Shown here one piece after another: positions 14,272 through 21,816 of a stretch of DNA of 41,574 nucleotides; the stretch's first letter is position 1; each line of letters starts with the position of its first letter. Origin of the DNA: an uncultured Sphingomonadales bacterium (lineage in GTDB: Bacteria > Pseudomonadota > Alphaproteobacteria > Sphingomonadales > Sphingomonadaceae); contig CALMZE010000176.1 in the NCBI GenBank assembly GCA_937870585.1, positions 1-41,574 on the forward strand, given 5' to 3'. The notes beneath the pieces were generated by a model. It had not been told where the DNA came from. It saw only the letters and a program-made list of their open reading frames with translations, and did no database searches. A program made the position numbers and the translations under genes.

Positions 14272-15375
14272 ATGAAACTCTTCGGCTGGAAATCGGCCGG
14301 GCGTGCTGCTGTGCGCCCGGCCAAAACGCATGTCTCGCTTGCGCGCGGCGTCGGTGGGGCGCTCTTTGGGGCGTGGCCGCGATCTTATGAAGCGCAGGTG
14401 CGGGAGGGGTATCTCTCCAACGCCATTGCCCAGCGCGCGGTGCGGCTGGTGGCGGAAGGCGTGGCGTCCGCCCCGGTCTTGGCCTCTCATCCGGAAGCCG
14501 GTGCGCTGATTGCCGCCACGTCGGGCGGGCAGGCGCTGATGGAAACGCTCGCCACGCAGCTTTTGCTCCACGGCAATGGCTATGTGCAGTTGCTCGCCAC
14601 GGCTGAGGCCGCGCTGGGCGAGCTGTTTGCGCTCCGCCCCGAACGCATAGCGGTGGAAGCGGATGCGCAGGGCTGGCCTGCTGCGTTTCGGTACCAGGTT
14701 GGTGAACGTGTGACGCACCTTGCGGCCAATGAGGTGATCCACATCCGAACCCATCACCCGCTCGATGATCATTACGGGCTGGGGTGCCTTGGTGCCGCGT
14801 CTGGCGCGATTGCGATCCACAATGCGTCTGCCAAGTGGAACAAGGCGTTGCTCGACAATGCCGCCCGCCCCTCTGGCGCGCTGGTGCATGAAGCGTCTGA
14901 GGCCCTGACGGCGGACCAGTTCGAGCGGTTGAAAGAGGAGCTGGCAACCGGCTTTTCAGGCCATGACAATGCCGGGCGGCCGATGCTGCTGGAAGGCGGA
15001 CTGCGCTGGCAATCGCTGAGCCTGACACCCGCCGATATGGACTTTGCGGGACTGAAGGCCGCCGCCGCGCGTGAAATTGCGCTCGCCTTTGGCGTGCCGC
15101 CGGTGCTGCTCGGCCTGCCGGGTGACGCCACCTATGCCAATTACCGCGAGGCGAACAAGGCGCTGTGGCGTCAATCTATCCTGCCACTCGCGGACAAGAT
15201 CCTTACCGCGCTCGCCGAAGGGATGCGCCCCTGGTTTCCGGGGCTGACGCTTTCTGTTCAGGCTGACCGCTTGCCCGCTCTGTCCGAAGACCGCGAACGG
15301 CTCTGGGCGCAGGTGAGTGCCGCAGACTTTCTGACGCGCGAGGAAAAGCGCGCCATGCTGGGGATTAGTGCATGA
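14272..15375 (+). CDS. HK97-family portal protein (GTA g3)
   Basis: The 367-residue portal forms the dodecameric ring through which DNA enters and leaves the head and to which the terminase docks. Family landmarks are SNAIAQRAVRLVAEGVASAP near the N-terminus, LLLHGNGYVQLL (about 101-112), IHIRTHHPLDDHYGLG (about 158-173), GLKAAAAREIALAFGVPPVLLG and DATYANYREANKALWRQ. Length is near the GTA portal norm. ATG at 14272; the 3' end overlaps the next gene by four bases (ATGA). GC content returns to the host-like level from here. Confidence 0.95.
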   Translation: MKLFGWKSAGRAAVRPAKTHVSLARGVGGALFGAWPRSYEAQVREGYLSNAIAQRAVRLVAEGVASAPVLASHPEAGALIAATSGGQALMETLATQLLLHGNGYVQLLATAEAALGELFALRPERIAVEADAQGWPAAFRYQVGERVTHLAANEVIHIRTHHPLDDHYGLGCLGAASGAIAIHNASAKWNKALLDNAARPSGALVHEASEALTADQFERLKEELATGFSGHDNAGRPMLLEGGLRWQSLSLTPADMDFAGLKAAAAREIALAFGVPPVLLGLPGDATYANYREANKALWRQSILPLADKILTALAEGMRPWFPGLTLSVQADRLPALSEDRERLWAQVSAADFLTREEKRAMLGISA

Positions 15376-15677
15376 CCGATATGCTCACCCACCTCTCTGC
15401 GCAGGCCGAAGCGCGCGGGGCTGATCTGGCCACACTCCGCGCTTTGATCGAGGAAGCTTCCGAACTCGGCGCACAGCGCGCGCTCGAACGGCTCGGCCTG
15501 CATGATGATCATGCCCCGCGCGACATGGCTGATTTGCGCGAATTGCTCTCGGCCTGGCGCGATGCCAAATCATCGGCGCGCCGGGCGGTGGTGGAGTGGT
15601 TTGTGCGCGGCTGTCTGGCGCTGCTGCTCATCGGTCTCGCGGTCAAGCTCGGGCTGGGCGGGCTGGTGCGTCCGTGA
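15372..15677 (+). CDS. DUF6127-like small membrane protein (g3.5 position)
   Basis: This 101-residue protein has a helical, charged N-terminal two thirds (SAQAEARGADLATLRALIEE, LHDDHAPRDMADLRELLSAW) and one membrane helix near residues 77-95 (GCLALLLIGLAVKLGLG). It sits exactly where small g3.5 genes are found between portal and protease in GTA clusters. Function is unknown; DUF6127 is my recollection of the sphingomonad family name. It overlaps portal by four bases and the protease GTG by four. Confidence 0.7.
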   Translation: MTDMLTHLSAQAEARGADLATLRALIEEASELGAQRALERLGLHDDHAPRDMADLRELLSAWRDAKSSARRAVVEWFVRGCLALLLIGLAVKLGLGGLVRP

Positions 15678-16030
15678 GGATCGCCGGATACGCCGCCATC
15701 TTCGACGCGCCGGATCGCGGAGGCGATATTGTCCGCAAAGGCGCATTTGCTTCGGCCAAGGCGGGCATTCCGCTCTATTGGCAGCATGACCCCACCTGCC
15801 GCATCGGCACCATCGAAAGCGTGGAAGAGGACGAACGCGGCCTGCGCGTCGTCGCTGCGCTGAAGGATGCGACCCCGCTCAAACCCGGCCACGGCCTGTC
15901 CTTCGGATACCGCGTGCGCGGTGCGCGCCGGGGAACATATCGTGAATTAACAAACCTCGACCTGATTGAAGTCAGCCTGGTCGATCACCCCATGCAACCG
16001 CTCGCTCGTGTTCTGGCGGTTGAGGCCTGA
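15674..16030 (+). CDS. HK97-family prohead protease (GTA g4)
   Basis: The start is the GTG at 15674 overlapping the preceding TGA; the protein begins MRIAGYAAIFDAPDRGGD. This U35-type protease is 118 residues, short for the family. The fold is clear: the His-containing strand PLYWQHDPTCRIG (about 36-48), the Ser-containing GHGLSFGYRV (about 75-84) and EVSLVDHPMQPLARV at the end. It cleaves the capsid N-terminal delta/scaffold region during maturation. Position directly before the capsid gene supports this. Confidence 0.92.
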   Translation: MRIAGYAAIFDAPDRGGDIVRKGAFASAKAGIPLYWQHDPTCRIGTIESVEEDERGLRVVAALKDATPLKPGHGLSFGYRVRGARRGTYRELTNLDLIEVSLVDHPMQPLARVLAVEA

Positions 16031-16066
16031 CCCCTGCCCCACCCCTTTACCCCCAAGGAGATTCTT

Positions 16067-17134
16067 ATGGATTATGAAGTGAAAGCAGACCCGATGGCGG
16101 CTGCGTTTGACGCTGCCGATGCCCCCGCCGCGCTGATCCGCCCGGCTCTGTCTGGCGCGACCATCGCAGACCCGGCTCGCACGGCCTTTATCGATGGCTA
16201 TCTGCGCCATGGCCGTGAGGTGGAACTGAAGAGCTTTTCCGGCGCGGTCGCCGCCGATGGCGGATTTGCCGTCCCGCGCGAGATTGACGCCGTGATTGAT
16301 GCGACGCTCAAGGCCATCTCGCCGATCCGCGCGATTGCCAATGTCGTCCGCGTCGGCTCCGCAGGCTATCGCAAGCTGGTGACGACCGGCGGCACGGCCT
16401 CTGGTTGGGCCAGTGAAACTGCCGCCCGCCCCACCACGGGCACGCCGGTTTTCAACGAAATCGTGCCGAGCTTTGGCGAGCTCTATGCCAACCCGGCGGC
16501 CACGCAGGCGATGCTCGACGATGCCGCGTTCGATGTCGAAGCCTGGCTGGCGGACGAGATCGCGCATGAATTCGCCAAGGCGGAAGGCACGGCCTTTGTG
16601 ACCGGTGATGGCACCAACAAGCCCAAGGGCTTCTTGAGCTATGCCACGGCGAACACGGGTGATCAGGCCCGCGCCTTTGGCACCCTCCAAACCGTGGTGA
16701 CGGGCGTGGCCAATGATCTGCCCGCTGCCGCCCCGCAGGAAAAGCTGATCGATCTGGTCCACGCCCTGCGGGCGCCATATCGTCAAGGTGCGGTGTGGGT
16801 GATGAACTCTGGTACGCTGGCGCGCATCCGCAAGTTCAAGGACAGCAATGGGGCCTTCATCTGGCAGCCCGGTCTGGTGGCAGGTCAGCCCGATACGCTG
16901 CTGGGCTATCCGGTGGTTGAGAGCGAGGACATGCCGGATATTGGCGCAAACGCGCTGCCGATTGCGTTCGGCAATTTCCGCGCTGGCTATGTCATCGCCG
17001 AACGCAGCGAAACGAGCATCCTGCGCGATCCCTTCACCAACAAGCCCTATGTCAATTTCTACGCGACCAAGCGGCTGGGCGGTGCGGTGTCCAACTCCGA
17101 AGCGATCAAGCTGCTGAAGATTTCCGCCAGCTGA
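16067..17134 (+). CDS. HK97-fold major capsid protein (GTA g5)
   Basis: This 355-residue capsid subunit has an N-terminal ~75 residues that resemble a delta/scaffold region removed by the protease. The HK97 core begins at AADGGFAVPREIDAVIDATL. Other landmarks are ETAARPTTGTPVFNEIVPSF, GDGTNKPKGFLSY (E-loop/A-domain side) and PVVESEDMPDIGANALPIAFG near the end. An AAGGAG Shine-Dalgarno (16050s) seven bases before ATG suits high expression. A stable hairpin right after the stop (17160-17190) may shield the capsid mRNA. Length is slightly below RcGTA g5. Confidence 0.95.
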   Translation: MDYEVKADPMAAAFDAADAPAALIRPALSGATIADPARTAFIDGYLRHGREVELKSFSGAVAADGGFAVPREIDAVIDATLKAISPIRAIANVVRVGSAGYRKLVTTGGTASGWASETAARPTTGTPVFNEIVPSFGELYANPAATQAMLDDAAFDVEAWLADEIAHEFAKAEGTAFVTGDGTNKPKGFLSYATANTGDQARAFGTLQTVVTGVANDLPAAAPQEKLIDLVHALRAPYRQGAVWVMNSGTLARIRKFKDSNGAFIWQPGLVAGQPDTLLGYPVVESEDMPDIGANALPIAFGNFRAGYVIAERSETSILRDPFTNKPYVNFYATKRLGGAVSNSEAIKLLKISAS

Positions 17135-17159
17135 TCGAACCGCCTTTCCTGCCCTGTAA

Positions 17160-17190
17160 CCCCCTTCTGCCGCCCTCCGGCGGAAGGGGG
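17160..17190 (+). promoter_or_regulatory. Stable hairpin after the capsid gene
   Basis: CCCCCTTCTGCCG (17160-17172) pairs with CGGCGGAAGGGGG (17178-17190) with one G-T pair around a 5-nt loop. No T-run follows, and the right arm GGGGGAAAGG doubles as the ribosome site of the gene at 17203. It may act as an mRNA-stabilising or partial-terminator element that sets capsid mRNA levels above downstream genes. Confidence 0.6.
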
Positions 17191-17202
17191 AAAGGATGAC
17201 GC

Positions 17203-17544
17203 ATGACCCCCTATCCGTTTCAAAGGGGCGAGACGATTGCGCTCGCTCTTGATGCCGTGGACGGCGATCCGGCGGACGTAACGCTGATTGCCGCCCAGCT
17301 GAAAGCCGTGCCGCCGGGCCGCACCAGCGTTCCGCCCGGCGAGCCAGTGGCCGCCAGCTTTGCCGTAAGCGTGCGCGTAACGAGCGGAGACACGCCGCCG
17401 GGCTGGACGCTTGTCATCCCCGCCGCCATTTCGGCAGGGCTTTTGCCGGGCCTCTACCATGCCGATGCGCGGCTGACGCTGGCCGATGGCGTGATCCAAA
17501 CCGAGCCTGTGGCGATCCGTCTGAGGCAGGCGGTGACAACATGA
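17203..17544 (+). CDS. Unknown 113-residue beta-rich protein after capsid gene
   Basis: I do not recognise this protein. It has alternating hydrophobic strands with an N-terminal PFQRGETIALALDAVDGDPA and a central Pro-rich loop GRTSVPPGEPVAA, then PPGWTLVIPAAIS and LYHADARLTLADGVI. The pattern resembles small Ig-like or head/tail accessory domains of phages that describe allowed material properties in lambdoid prophages, but this is weak. The gene overlaps the next by four bases (ATGA), so it belongs to the same transcription unit. RcGTA has no clear counterpart here. Confidence 0.65.
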   Translation: MTPYPFQRGETIALALDAVDGDPADVTLIAAQLKAVPPGRTSVPPGEPVAASFAVSVRVTSGDTPPGWTLVIPAAISAGLLPGLYHADARLTLADGVIQTEPVAIRLRQAVTT

Positions 17545-17951
17545 TGCCCTTACGATGGCGAAAGCCGCCGCCTCGCATTGTCACACAGTGGCGAGGCCCG
17601 TCGGCTGCATCAGTTCAGGCGCAATCTGTGCTCCGCGAAACACCATTAGCCGCGATCATCGGCCCACCGGGACAGGCAGGCCCTGCGCCGCTAACCGGAC
17701 AAATCACGCTGATTTTGCCGAGCGGTATAGGCTCGCTTCATGCCGAGCAGAGCTTTCCTGCCCCCGGCGTGAAGCCTGCAATGCGCGCCTTCGCCGCACT
17801 CGAAATGATGACAGACGATGATGAAAATTGTCCCGAATTTCTGTGTGTCGCGGCCATCGCCGCGCGCGCAGAAGCCGACAGCATTACGGTTTCACTCTCG
17901 CTAACCGAGGCTGCCAGTGGCCACGTTTCTCTTATTTGGAGTGCCTTTTGA
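17541..17951 (+). CDS. Unknown 136-residue protein
   Basis: An unrecognised protein with a basic N-terminus (RWRKPPPRIVTQWRGPSA), a collagen-like IGPPGQAGPAPL segment (about residues 39-50), and a beta-rich remainder ending in SVSLSLTEAASGHVSLIWSAF. The GPPGQAGP stretch recalls the collagen-like linkers in phage structural and fibre proteins. Its start overlaps the preceding gene by four bases, and its TGA overlaps the ATG of the next gene by one base, indicating tight coupling. A virion accessory role is inferred from position only. Confidence 0.6.
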   Translation: MMPLRWRKPPPRIVTQWRGPSAASVQAQSVLRETPLAAIIGPPGQAGPAPLTGQITLILPSGIGSLHAEQSFPAPGVKPAMRAFAALEMMTDDDENCPEFLCVAAIAARAEADSITVSLSLTEAASGHVSLIWSAF

Positions 17952-18697
17952 TGGCCAAGATTTCAAAGGACCTTTCAGCCGGAACCTTGCACCCGCGCGA
18001 AAATATCTATGCCAGCGGACAAATCGCCGCATCGAACGGCGAAGTTCAGATTCCCTCAGATGGCTGCGCCTCATTTTCTGTCGATCTGCGCGGCACCTTC
18101 AGCGCGACCTTCGCGTTTGAGGGCACGGTCGACGGGTTGAACTGGGTCGCCATGCCGATGCGCTGGATCAACAATGCGCAAGTCCAATTTTTCGTTGCGG
18201 CCAGCGGCACCTTTGTCGGCGTTGGCGCATGTTCTGGGCTCAAAGCGGTTCGTGTTCGCTGCTCATCCTACTCATCCGGCTCCGCATTTGTGACCGTTAA
18301 TGGCTCGATTGCACCGATCGATCAAAGTCTGGCGGTGGTGACGCCCTTGATCGTGTCAGCCGTCAGCGCGGCAGGAGCCGCGCTTACCTTGACTTTGCCT
18401 GCACCCTCGGCGGGGTTGCGACATTATCTCACCTACCTGCGCATCTTCCGTTTTGCCTCTACGACCCTGACAGCTGGATCGGCCCCCGTTACGATCAATT
18501 CCACAAATATCCCAGGACTTCTCTCCTATTCCTGTGCATCAGATGCGCTGTCTCAGGGACAGCTTTCTGCGGCTGTTGCGGAAGATTATCACTTTCCGCT
18601 GGTCGCCAGCTCACCATCCAACGCCACCACCTTCATCTGCCCCGCGACACCCGGCGTGATCTGGCGCGCGACCGCTGGATACACGCTCGCGCCCTGA
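17951..18697 (+). CDS. Unknown 248-residue protein, possible head fibre or decoration protein
   Basis: The start ATG overlaps the previous stop (TGATG). The first ~110 residues are a beta-sandwich-like pattern (CASFSVDLRGTFSATFAFEG, VDGLNWVAMPMRW, VFVGVGACSGLKAVRVRCSS) reminiscent of carbohydrate-binding or phage head-fibre domains. The C-terminal half (LIVSAVSAAGAALTLTLPAP, RHYLTYLRIFRFAS) is also beta-rich and Ser/Thr/Ala-dominated. No Cys motifs or enzyme sites are seen. The location between capsid and connector genes suggests a virion surface protein. It is the largest of three extra genes here and its function is not known. Confidence 0.6.
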   Translation: MAKISKDLSAGTLHPRENIYASGQIAASNGEVQIPSDGCASFSVDLRGTFSATFAFEGTVDGLNWVAMPMRWINNAQVQFFVAASGTFVGVGACSGLKAVRVRCSSYSSGSAFVTVNGSIAPIDQSLAVVTPLIVSAVSAAGAALTLTLPAPSAGLRHYLTYLRIFRFASTTLTAGSAPVTINSTNIPGLLSYSCASDALSQGQLSAAVAEDYHFPLVASSPSNATTFICPATPGVIWRATAGYTLAP

Positions 18698-18749
18698 TCG
18701 TTCGCCGCGCGCCTCCGCATTCTCCCCCATTCCAATTGAAGGATCGGCG

Positions 18750-19289
18750 ATGTTCACGCCTGAACCCGTTGTGCTGCCCGAAGCAGCGCTTGATGACTTG
18801 CGCGCCTATCTCCGCATCGAACCCGATGCGGAAGACCCGCTGCTGGCTGCGCTCGCCGCCTCTGCCCTCACCCATTGCGAGGCTTTCACCCGCCAGATTT
18901 TCCTGCGCCGGGCTGTAACCGAGCGGCTAAGCGCTGGCAGCGGCTGGCAAAGGCTGGGGGCCACGCCTGTTACCGCGATCACCGGCGTGTCCGGACTTCC
19001 GGCCGAGGGCGCAGCCTTTGCCTTGCCAGTGGACGCCTATCGGCTTGATCTGGACCTCAACCATGATGGCTGGGTGCAGATCGTTCAGGCAGGAGCCGCC
19101 GGGCGCGTGGATGTGACCTATCAGGCGGGGATTGCAGCGGACTGGGCGGACCTGCCCGAGCCGCTGCGGCTCGCCGTGATGCGTCTGCTGGGGCACCTCC
19201 ATGCCTTCCGTGATGATGCGGAGGATAAGGGGCCGCCCGCTGCCGTGGCCGCACTGCTGCGCCCTTGGCGGCGGATGCGCCTGTCATGA
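18750..19289 (+). CDS. Head-tail connector protein (GTA g6-like)
   Basis: This 179-residue gp6-like connector has an N-terminal helical part with LPEAALDDLRAYLRIEPDAEDPLLAALAASA-type spacing, the common start of HK97 gp6 relatives. A central beta region (TPVTAITGVSGLPAEG, VDAYRLDLDLNHDGWVQI) follows, then the signature VTYQAGIAADWADLPEPLRLAV and LLGHLHAFRD. It forms a ring below the portal. The gene overlaps the adaptor gene by four bases (ATGA). Confidence 0.88.
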   Translation: MFTPEPVVLPEAALDDLRAYLRIEPDAEDPLLAALAASALTHCEAFTRQIFLRRAVTERLSAGSGWQRLGATPVTAITGVSGLPAEGAAFALPVDAYRLDLDLNHDGWVQIVQAGAAGRVDVTYQAGIAADWADLPEPLRLAVMRLLGHLHAFRDDAEDKGPPAAVAALLRPWRRMRLS

Positions 19290-19612
19290 GCCGGGAATTT
19301 GCAGGCGCGCTGCGCGAACGCGTTACCATCGAACGCCGGTTGGGCGACCGCGACGCCATCGCCGGAGCCTCTGGCCGCCACGTCTATGACGGCGCGGCCT
19401 GGGTCGCCGTCGCGCCGCTTGATCCGGGCGGCGATGCGCTGGCGGACGCGCGGTCCGCTCTCCCCCGTTGGCAGATCACCATGCGCAAGCGCGACGGGAT
19501 AGGCCCCTGGACGCGCCTCGTGTGGCGCAGCCGTTTTCTGCGCGTGGCGTCTGTGGTGAGCGACCCGCGCGATCCGGCGCGCATGATGCTGGTCTGCGAC
19601 GAACTGCGTTGA
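19286..19612 (+). CDS. Head-tail adaptor / joining protein (GTA g7-like)
   Basis: The protein is 108 residues long. It shows the Phage_H_T_join pattern: FAGALRERVTIERR near the N-terminus, GAAWVAVAPLDPGG as central strand, WQITMRKRDGIGPWTRLVW, and FLRVASVVSDPRDPARMMLVC. These proteins cap the portal-connector stack and bind the tail terminator. The ATG at 19286 is chosen because it overlaps the upstream stop by four bases and begins the conserved fold. Confidence 0.88.
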   Translation: MSREFAGALRERVTIERRLGDRDAIAGASGRHVYDGAAWVAVAPLDPGGDALADARSALPRWQITMRKRDGIGPWTRLVWRSRFLRVASVVSDPRDPARMMLVCDELR

Positions 19613-19634
19613 GACTTCAGAAAGGACGAAGATC

Positions 19635-19832
19635 ATGTTCAAATCATTGATGAAAAAGGCGGCCCGGTTGGCACTCAAACTCGCCGACCGCGAGATTGAC
19701 CGCATCCTCGCCAAGACCGACCGGCCTGCCGATGTGAATGCAACTCGAACCGATGCGGGGGTGGTTCTGGAAGGTCCTGCGCTCAAGGAGCGCGCGGTGA
19801 CCGACCCTGCCGTGCGGGATGCTGCGCGATGA
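19635..19832 (+). CDS. Unknown 65-residue protein at the HK97 gp10 position
   Basis: This small basic protein starts KSLMKKAARLALKLADREID and ends VVLEGPALKERAVTDPAVRD. In HK97-like phages a gp10-type tail-neck protein of >100 residues lies between the joining and tail-completion genes; this gene could be a reduced counterpart, since several such proteins end in a VVxGPxLxxR-like segment. That is an inference from position and a short motif. An AAAGGACGAAG ribosome site precedes it and the stop overlaps the next ATG by four bases. Confidence 0.6.
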   Translation: MFKSLMKKAARLALKLADREIDRILAKTDRPADVNATRTDAGVVLEGPALKERAVTDPAVRDAAR

Positions 19833-20227
19833 GCGATCCGGCCATGGCGGTTCAGGCCGCCATCGTCTCTGCGCTCAGGTCATCATCGGCGCTCACTGCC
19901 GAAATCAGCGGCGTATTTGACGGCCCGCCGCCACGCGCCCCCTTCCCCTATGTTGCGATCAGCGACGGCCTGGTGACCGACTGGAGCACCAAGACCGAAC
20001 CCGGGCGCGACATCCGCGTGGCGCTGACCGTCTGGGATGATTATGAAAGCCCGGCACGGTTGCACCGCCTGATGCACGCGTGCGCGCAGGCCATGGCCAC
20101 GCTCCCCCCCACGCTGGAGGGCTGGCGCATCGTCAATTGCACCTTCCTCCGCTCGCTCGTCACCCGCTCCGCCACCGGCCCGTGGGCCGGGCTGGTGGAA
20201 CATCGGGTGCGGGTGATGGGAGCCTGA
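19829..20227 (+). CDS. DUF3168 tail-completion/terminator protein (GTA g8)
   Basis: This 132-residue protein has the DUF3168 fold: AVQAAIVSALRSSSALTAEI, then PFPYVAISDGLVTDWSTK, ALTVWDDYESPARLHRLMHA and CTFLRSLVTRSATGPWAGLVEHRVRV. Such proteins cap the tail tube at the head-proximal end. Its stop is followed not by g9 directly but by an 86-bp hairpin repeat (20243-20328), which leaves a 132-bp gap in an otherwise overlapping gene set. Confidence 0.92.
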   Translation: MSDPAMAVQAAIVSALRSSSALTAEISGVFDGPPPRAPFPYVAISDGLVTDWSTKTEPGRDIRVALTVWDDYESPARLHRLMHACAQAMATLPPTLEGWRIVNCTFLRSLVTRSATGPWAGLVEHRVRVMGA

Positions 20228-20242
20228 CCCGATCGCCCCCAA

Positions 20243-20328
20243 CACCGTTCGTGCTGAGCTTGTCGAAGCACTGCCCTTCTTGTTGAAAGTTAAAAGGCAG
20301 TCCTTCGACAAGCTCAGGACGAGCGGTG
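20243..20328. repeat. Dispersed inverted repeat, copy 4, inside the GTA-like cluster
   Basis: The 33-bp arms 20243-20275 and 20296-20328 are inverted with three mismatches around a 20-nt AT-rich loop. The core GAGCTTGTCGAAG / CTTCGACAAGCTC is shared with the copies at 4623, 5455 and 10542. It sits between the tail-terminator gene and the tail-tube gene and, if transcribed, would give a very stable hairpin. Confidence 0.93.
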
Positions 20329-20359
20329 CATTTCCCCCAGCTTAGATAAAGGACTCCCC

Positions 20360-20767
20360 ATGCCAGCTGAAAAAGGCAGTGCCTTCCTCCTCAAGGTCGG
20401 CAATGGCGCGACGCCGCCGGTCTACACGACCGTCGCAGGACTGCGCACAACCCAATTGAGCATCAACGGTGAACCCGTTGTGATTACGAACAAAGGTTCC
20501 GGCGCGTGGCGCGAATTGCTGTCCGGCGCGGGTGTCCGCTCGGTCTCCGTTTCCGGCGCGGGCGTGTTCACCGGCTCTTCGGCTGAAACCCGCATCAAAT
20601 CCAACGCGCTGGCGGGCATCCTCGATGATTATGAGCTGAGCTTTGAAAGCAGCGAAAAGATGCAGGGCCGCTTCCTCGTCGCCCGGCTCGACTATGCGGG
20701 CGATTTCAACGGGGAGCGTAGTTACACGCTTGCGCTCGAAAGCTCTGGCGCTGTGGTGACACTGTGA
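20360..20767 (+). CDS. Major tail (tube) protein (GTA g9)
   Basis: This 135-residue TP901-1-type tail tube protein begins KGSAFLLKVGNGATPPVYTTVAGLRTTQLSIN-like spacing (MPAEKGSAFLLK), followed by VVITNKGSGAWRELLSGAGVRSVS and a C-terminal strand pair FLVARLDYAGDFNGERSYTL. Hexameric rings of this protein stack into the tail tube. The hairpin repeat lies just upstream. Its TGA overlaps the GTG start of the next gene. Confidence 0.92.
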   Translation: MPAEKGSAFLLKVGNGATPPVYTTVAGLRTTQLSINGEPVVITNKGSGAWRELLSGAGVRSVSVSGAGVFTGSSAETRIKSNALAGILDDYELSFESSEKMQGRFLVARLDYAGDFNGERSYTLALESSGAVVTL

Positions 20768-21060
20768 GCGGGGCCAACCCTGCGCGCGGCGAAGCCATGG
20801 TGGCGGGGCATGTACTCCGCCCCAGCTTTGCCGCGCTGGTTGCGGCCGAAGAGGAGTTGGGGCCGCTCTTCGCGCTGGTTGAGCGCGCTGCAGCAGGCGA
20901 ATTGCGCCTCTCCGAGCTGGTTGCGCTCTTCTGGCATTGTCTCGCGGATCGGACGGGCGTGCTACGCTCTGATTTTGGTGACGCCGTGCTGGCGGGCGGC
21001 CTCGCCCACGCGACGCCCGCGCTCAAGACGGTGCTGGCGCAGATTCTCTCTGGCCGATGA
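20764..21060 (+). CDS. GTA gp10 family protein
   Basis: The start is a GTG overlapping the g9 stop by four bases. The 98-residue helical protein reads LRPSFAALVAAEEELGPLFALVERAAAGELRLSELVAL-like, with WHCLADRTG and AVLAGGLAHATPALKTVL. This is the compact domain typical of the GTA-associated gp10 family, which lies before the tape measure, in the place of tail assembly chaperone G. It is a good marker that the cluster is GTA-like rather than a general prophage. No enzymatic role is expected. Confidence 0.88.
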   Translation: MSGANPARGEAMVAGHVLRPSFAALVAAEEELGPLFALVERAAAGELRLSELVALFWHCLADRTGVLRSDFGDAVLAGGLAHATPALKTVLAQILSGR

Positions 21061-21248
21061 GCTTTTCCGCCAGCGCCGCCCGACTCGCCGGGATGGCGGG
21101 GGCGTTGCTCGGCTGGACGCCGGATATCTTCTGGGCAGCAACGCCTACCGAACTCGCCGCGATCCTCGATGCGCTGTCTCCGCCGGTCGAATCCCCGCCC
21201 GATGCCCCCACCCTCTCCCGTCTGATGGAGCAATTTCCCGATGGATGA
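21057..21248 (+). CDS. Phage tail assembly chaperone (g10.1)
   Basis: A 63-residue protein overlapping g10 by four bases. It shows the small tail-chaperone pattern SFSASAARLAGMAGALLGWTPD followed by FWAATPTELAAILDAL, where the WTPDxFWxATPxEL block is characteristic. In other siphophages the equivalent product is made by a frameshift; here it is a separate ATG-initiated gene. It overlaps the tape-measure gene by eight bases. Confidence 0.85.
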   Translation: MSFSASAARLAGMAGALLGWTPDIFWAATPTELAAILDALSPPVESPPDAPTLSRLMEQFPDG

Positions 21249-21813
21249 AGAAGTCGAACGCCTGGTCGTCTCTGTCCGGGCTGACACACAGAGCTTTGCC
21301 GATGATGTCGCCACGATGCGGCGCACGCTGGACGGCCCGTTTGGCGAAGGCGTGGACAAAGCCGGGCGGATGCTCGAATCCACGCTCGTCCGCGCGATCC
21401 GCACCGGCAAGCTGGGCTTTGAAGATCTGAAGCGCGTGGCTTTGTCCGTCATGGCAGAGATTGCCAGCTCGGCCATCCGCACCGGGCTGGATTCGCTGTT
21501 CGGAGGTGGACAGCGCGGCGGCGGAATTCTCTCGCTTGGCACGACCTTGCTCAATTCCGCATTGGGTGTGCCGGGGCGGGCGACAGGCGGGCCTGTCTCA
21601 CCGGGGCGCGCCTATATGGTCGGTGAACGCGGGCCGGAACTGTTCGTGCCGACCAGCAGCGGCGCCATCGCCTCACCTTCCCCCCGCGCGGGCCGCGATG
21701 TGCGCGTTTCGATTGCGATCAATGCGCCTGCCGGGACCGCGCCAGACATGCTCGCCCGCTCGTCCCGCCAGGTCGCGCGGGCTGTGCGCGCTGCCATGAT
21801 GCAGGAGGATTGA
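21241..21813 (+). CDS. Short tail tape measure protein (GTA g11)
   Basis: This 190-residue protein is far shorter than most phage tape measures but close to GTA g11 proteins. It has an N-terminal amphipathic segment (EEVERLVVSVRADTQSFADD), a central helix LGFEDLKRVALSVMAEIASS, a hydrophobic Gly-rich part (GGGILSLGTTLLNSALG) and the C-terminal ATGGPVSPGRAYMVGERGPE block common to tape-measure C-termini. Tape length sets tail length, so a short tail is expected. It overlaps the chaperone gene and is four bases from the next gene. Confidence 0.9.
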   Translation: MDEEVERLVVSVRADTQSFADDVATMRRTLDGPFGEGVDKAGRMLESTLVRAIRTGKLGFEDLKRVALSVMAEIASSAIRTGLDSLFGGGQRGGGILSLGTTLLNSALGVPGRATGGPVSPGRAYMVGERGPELFVPTSSGAIASPSPRAGRDVRVSIAINAPAGTAPDMLARSSRQVARAVRAAMMQED

Positions 21814-21816
21814 GCC

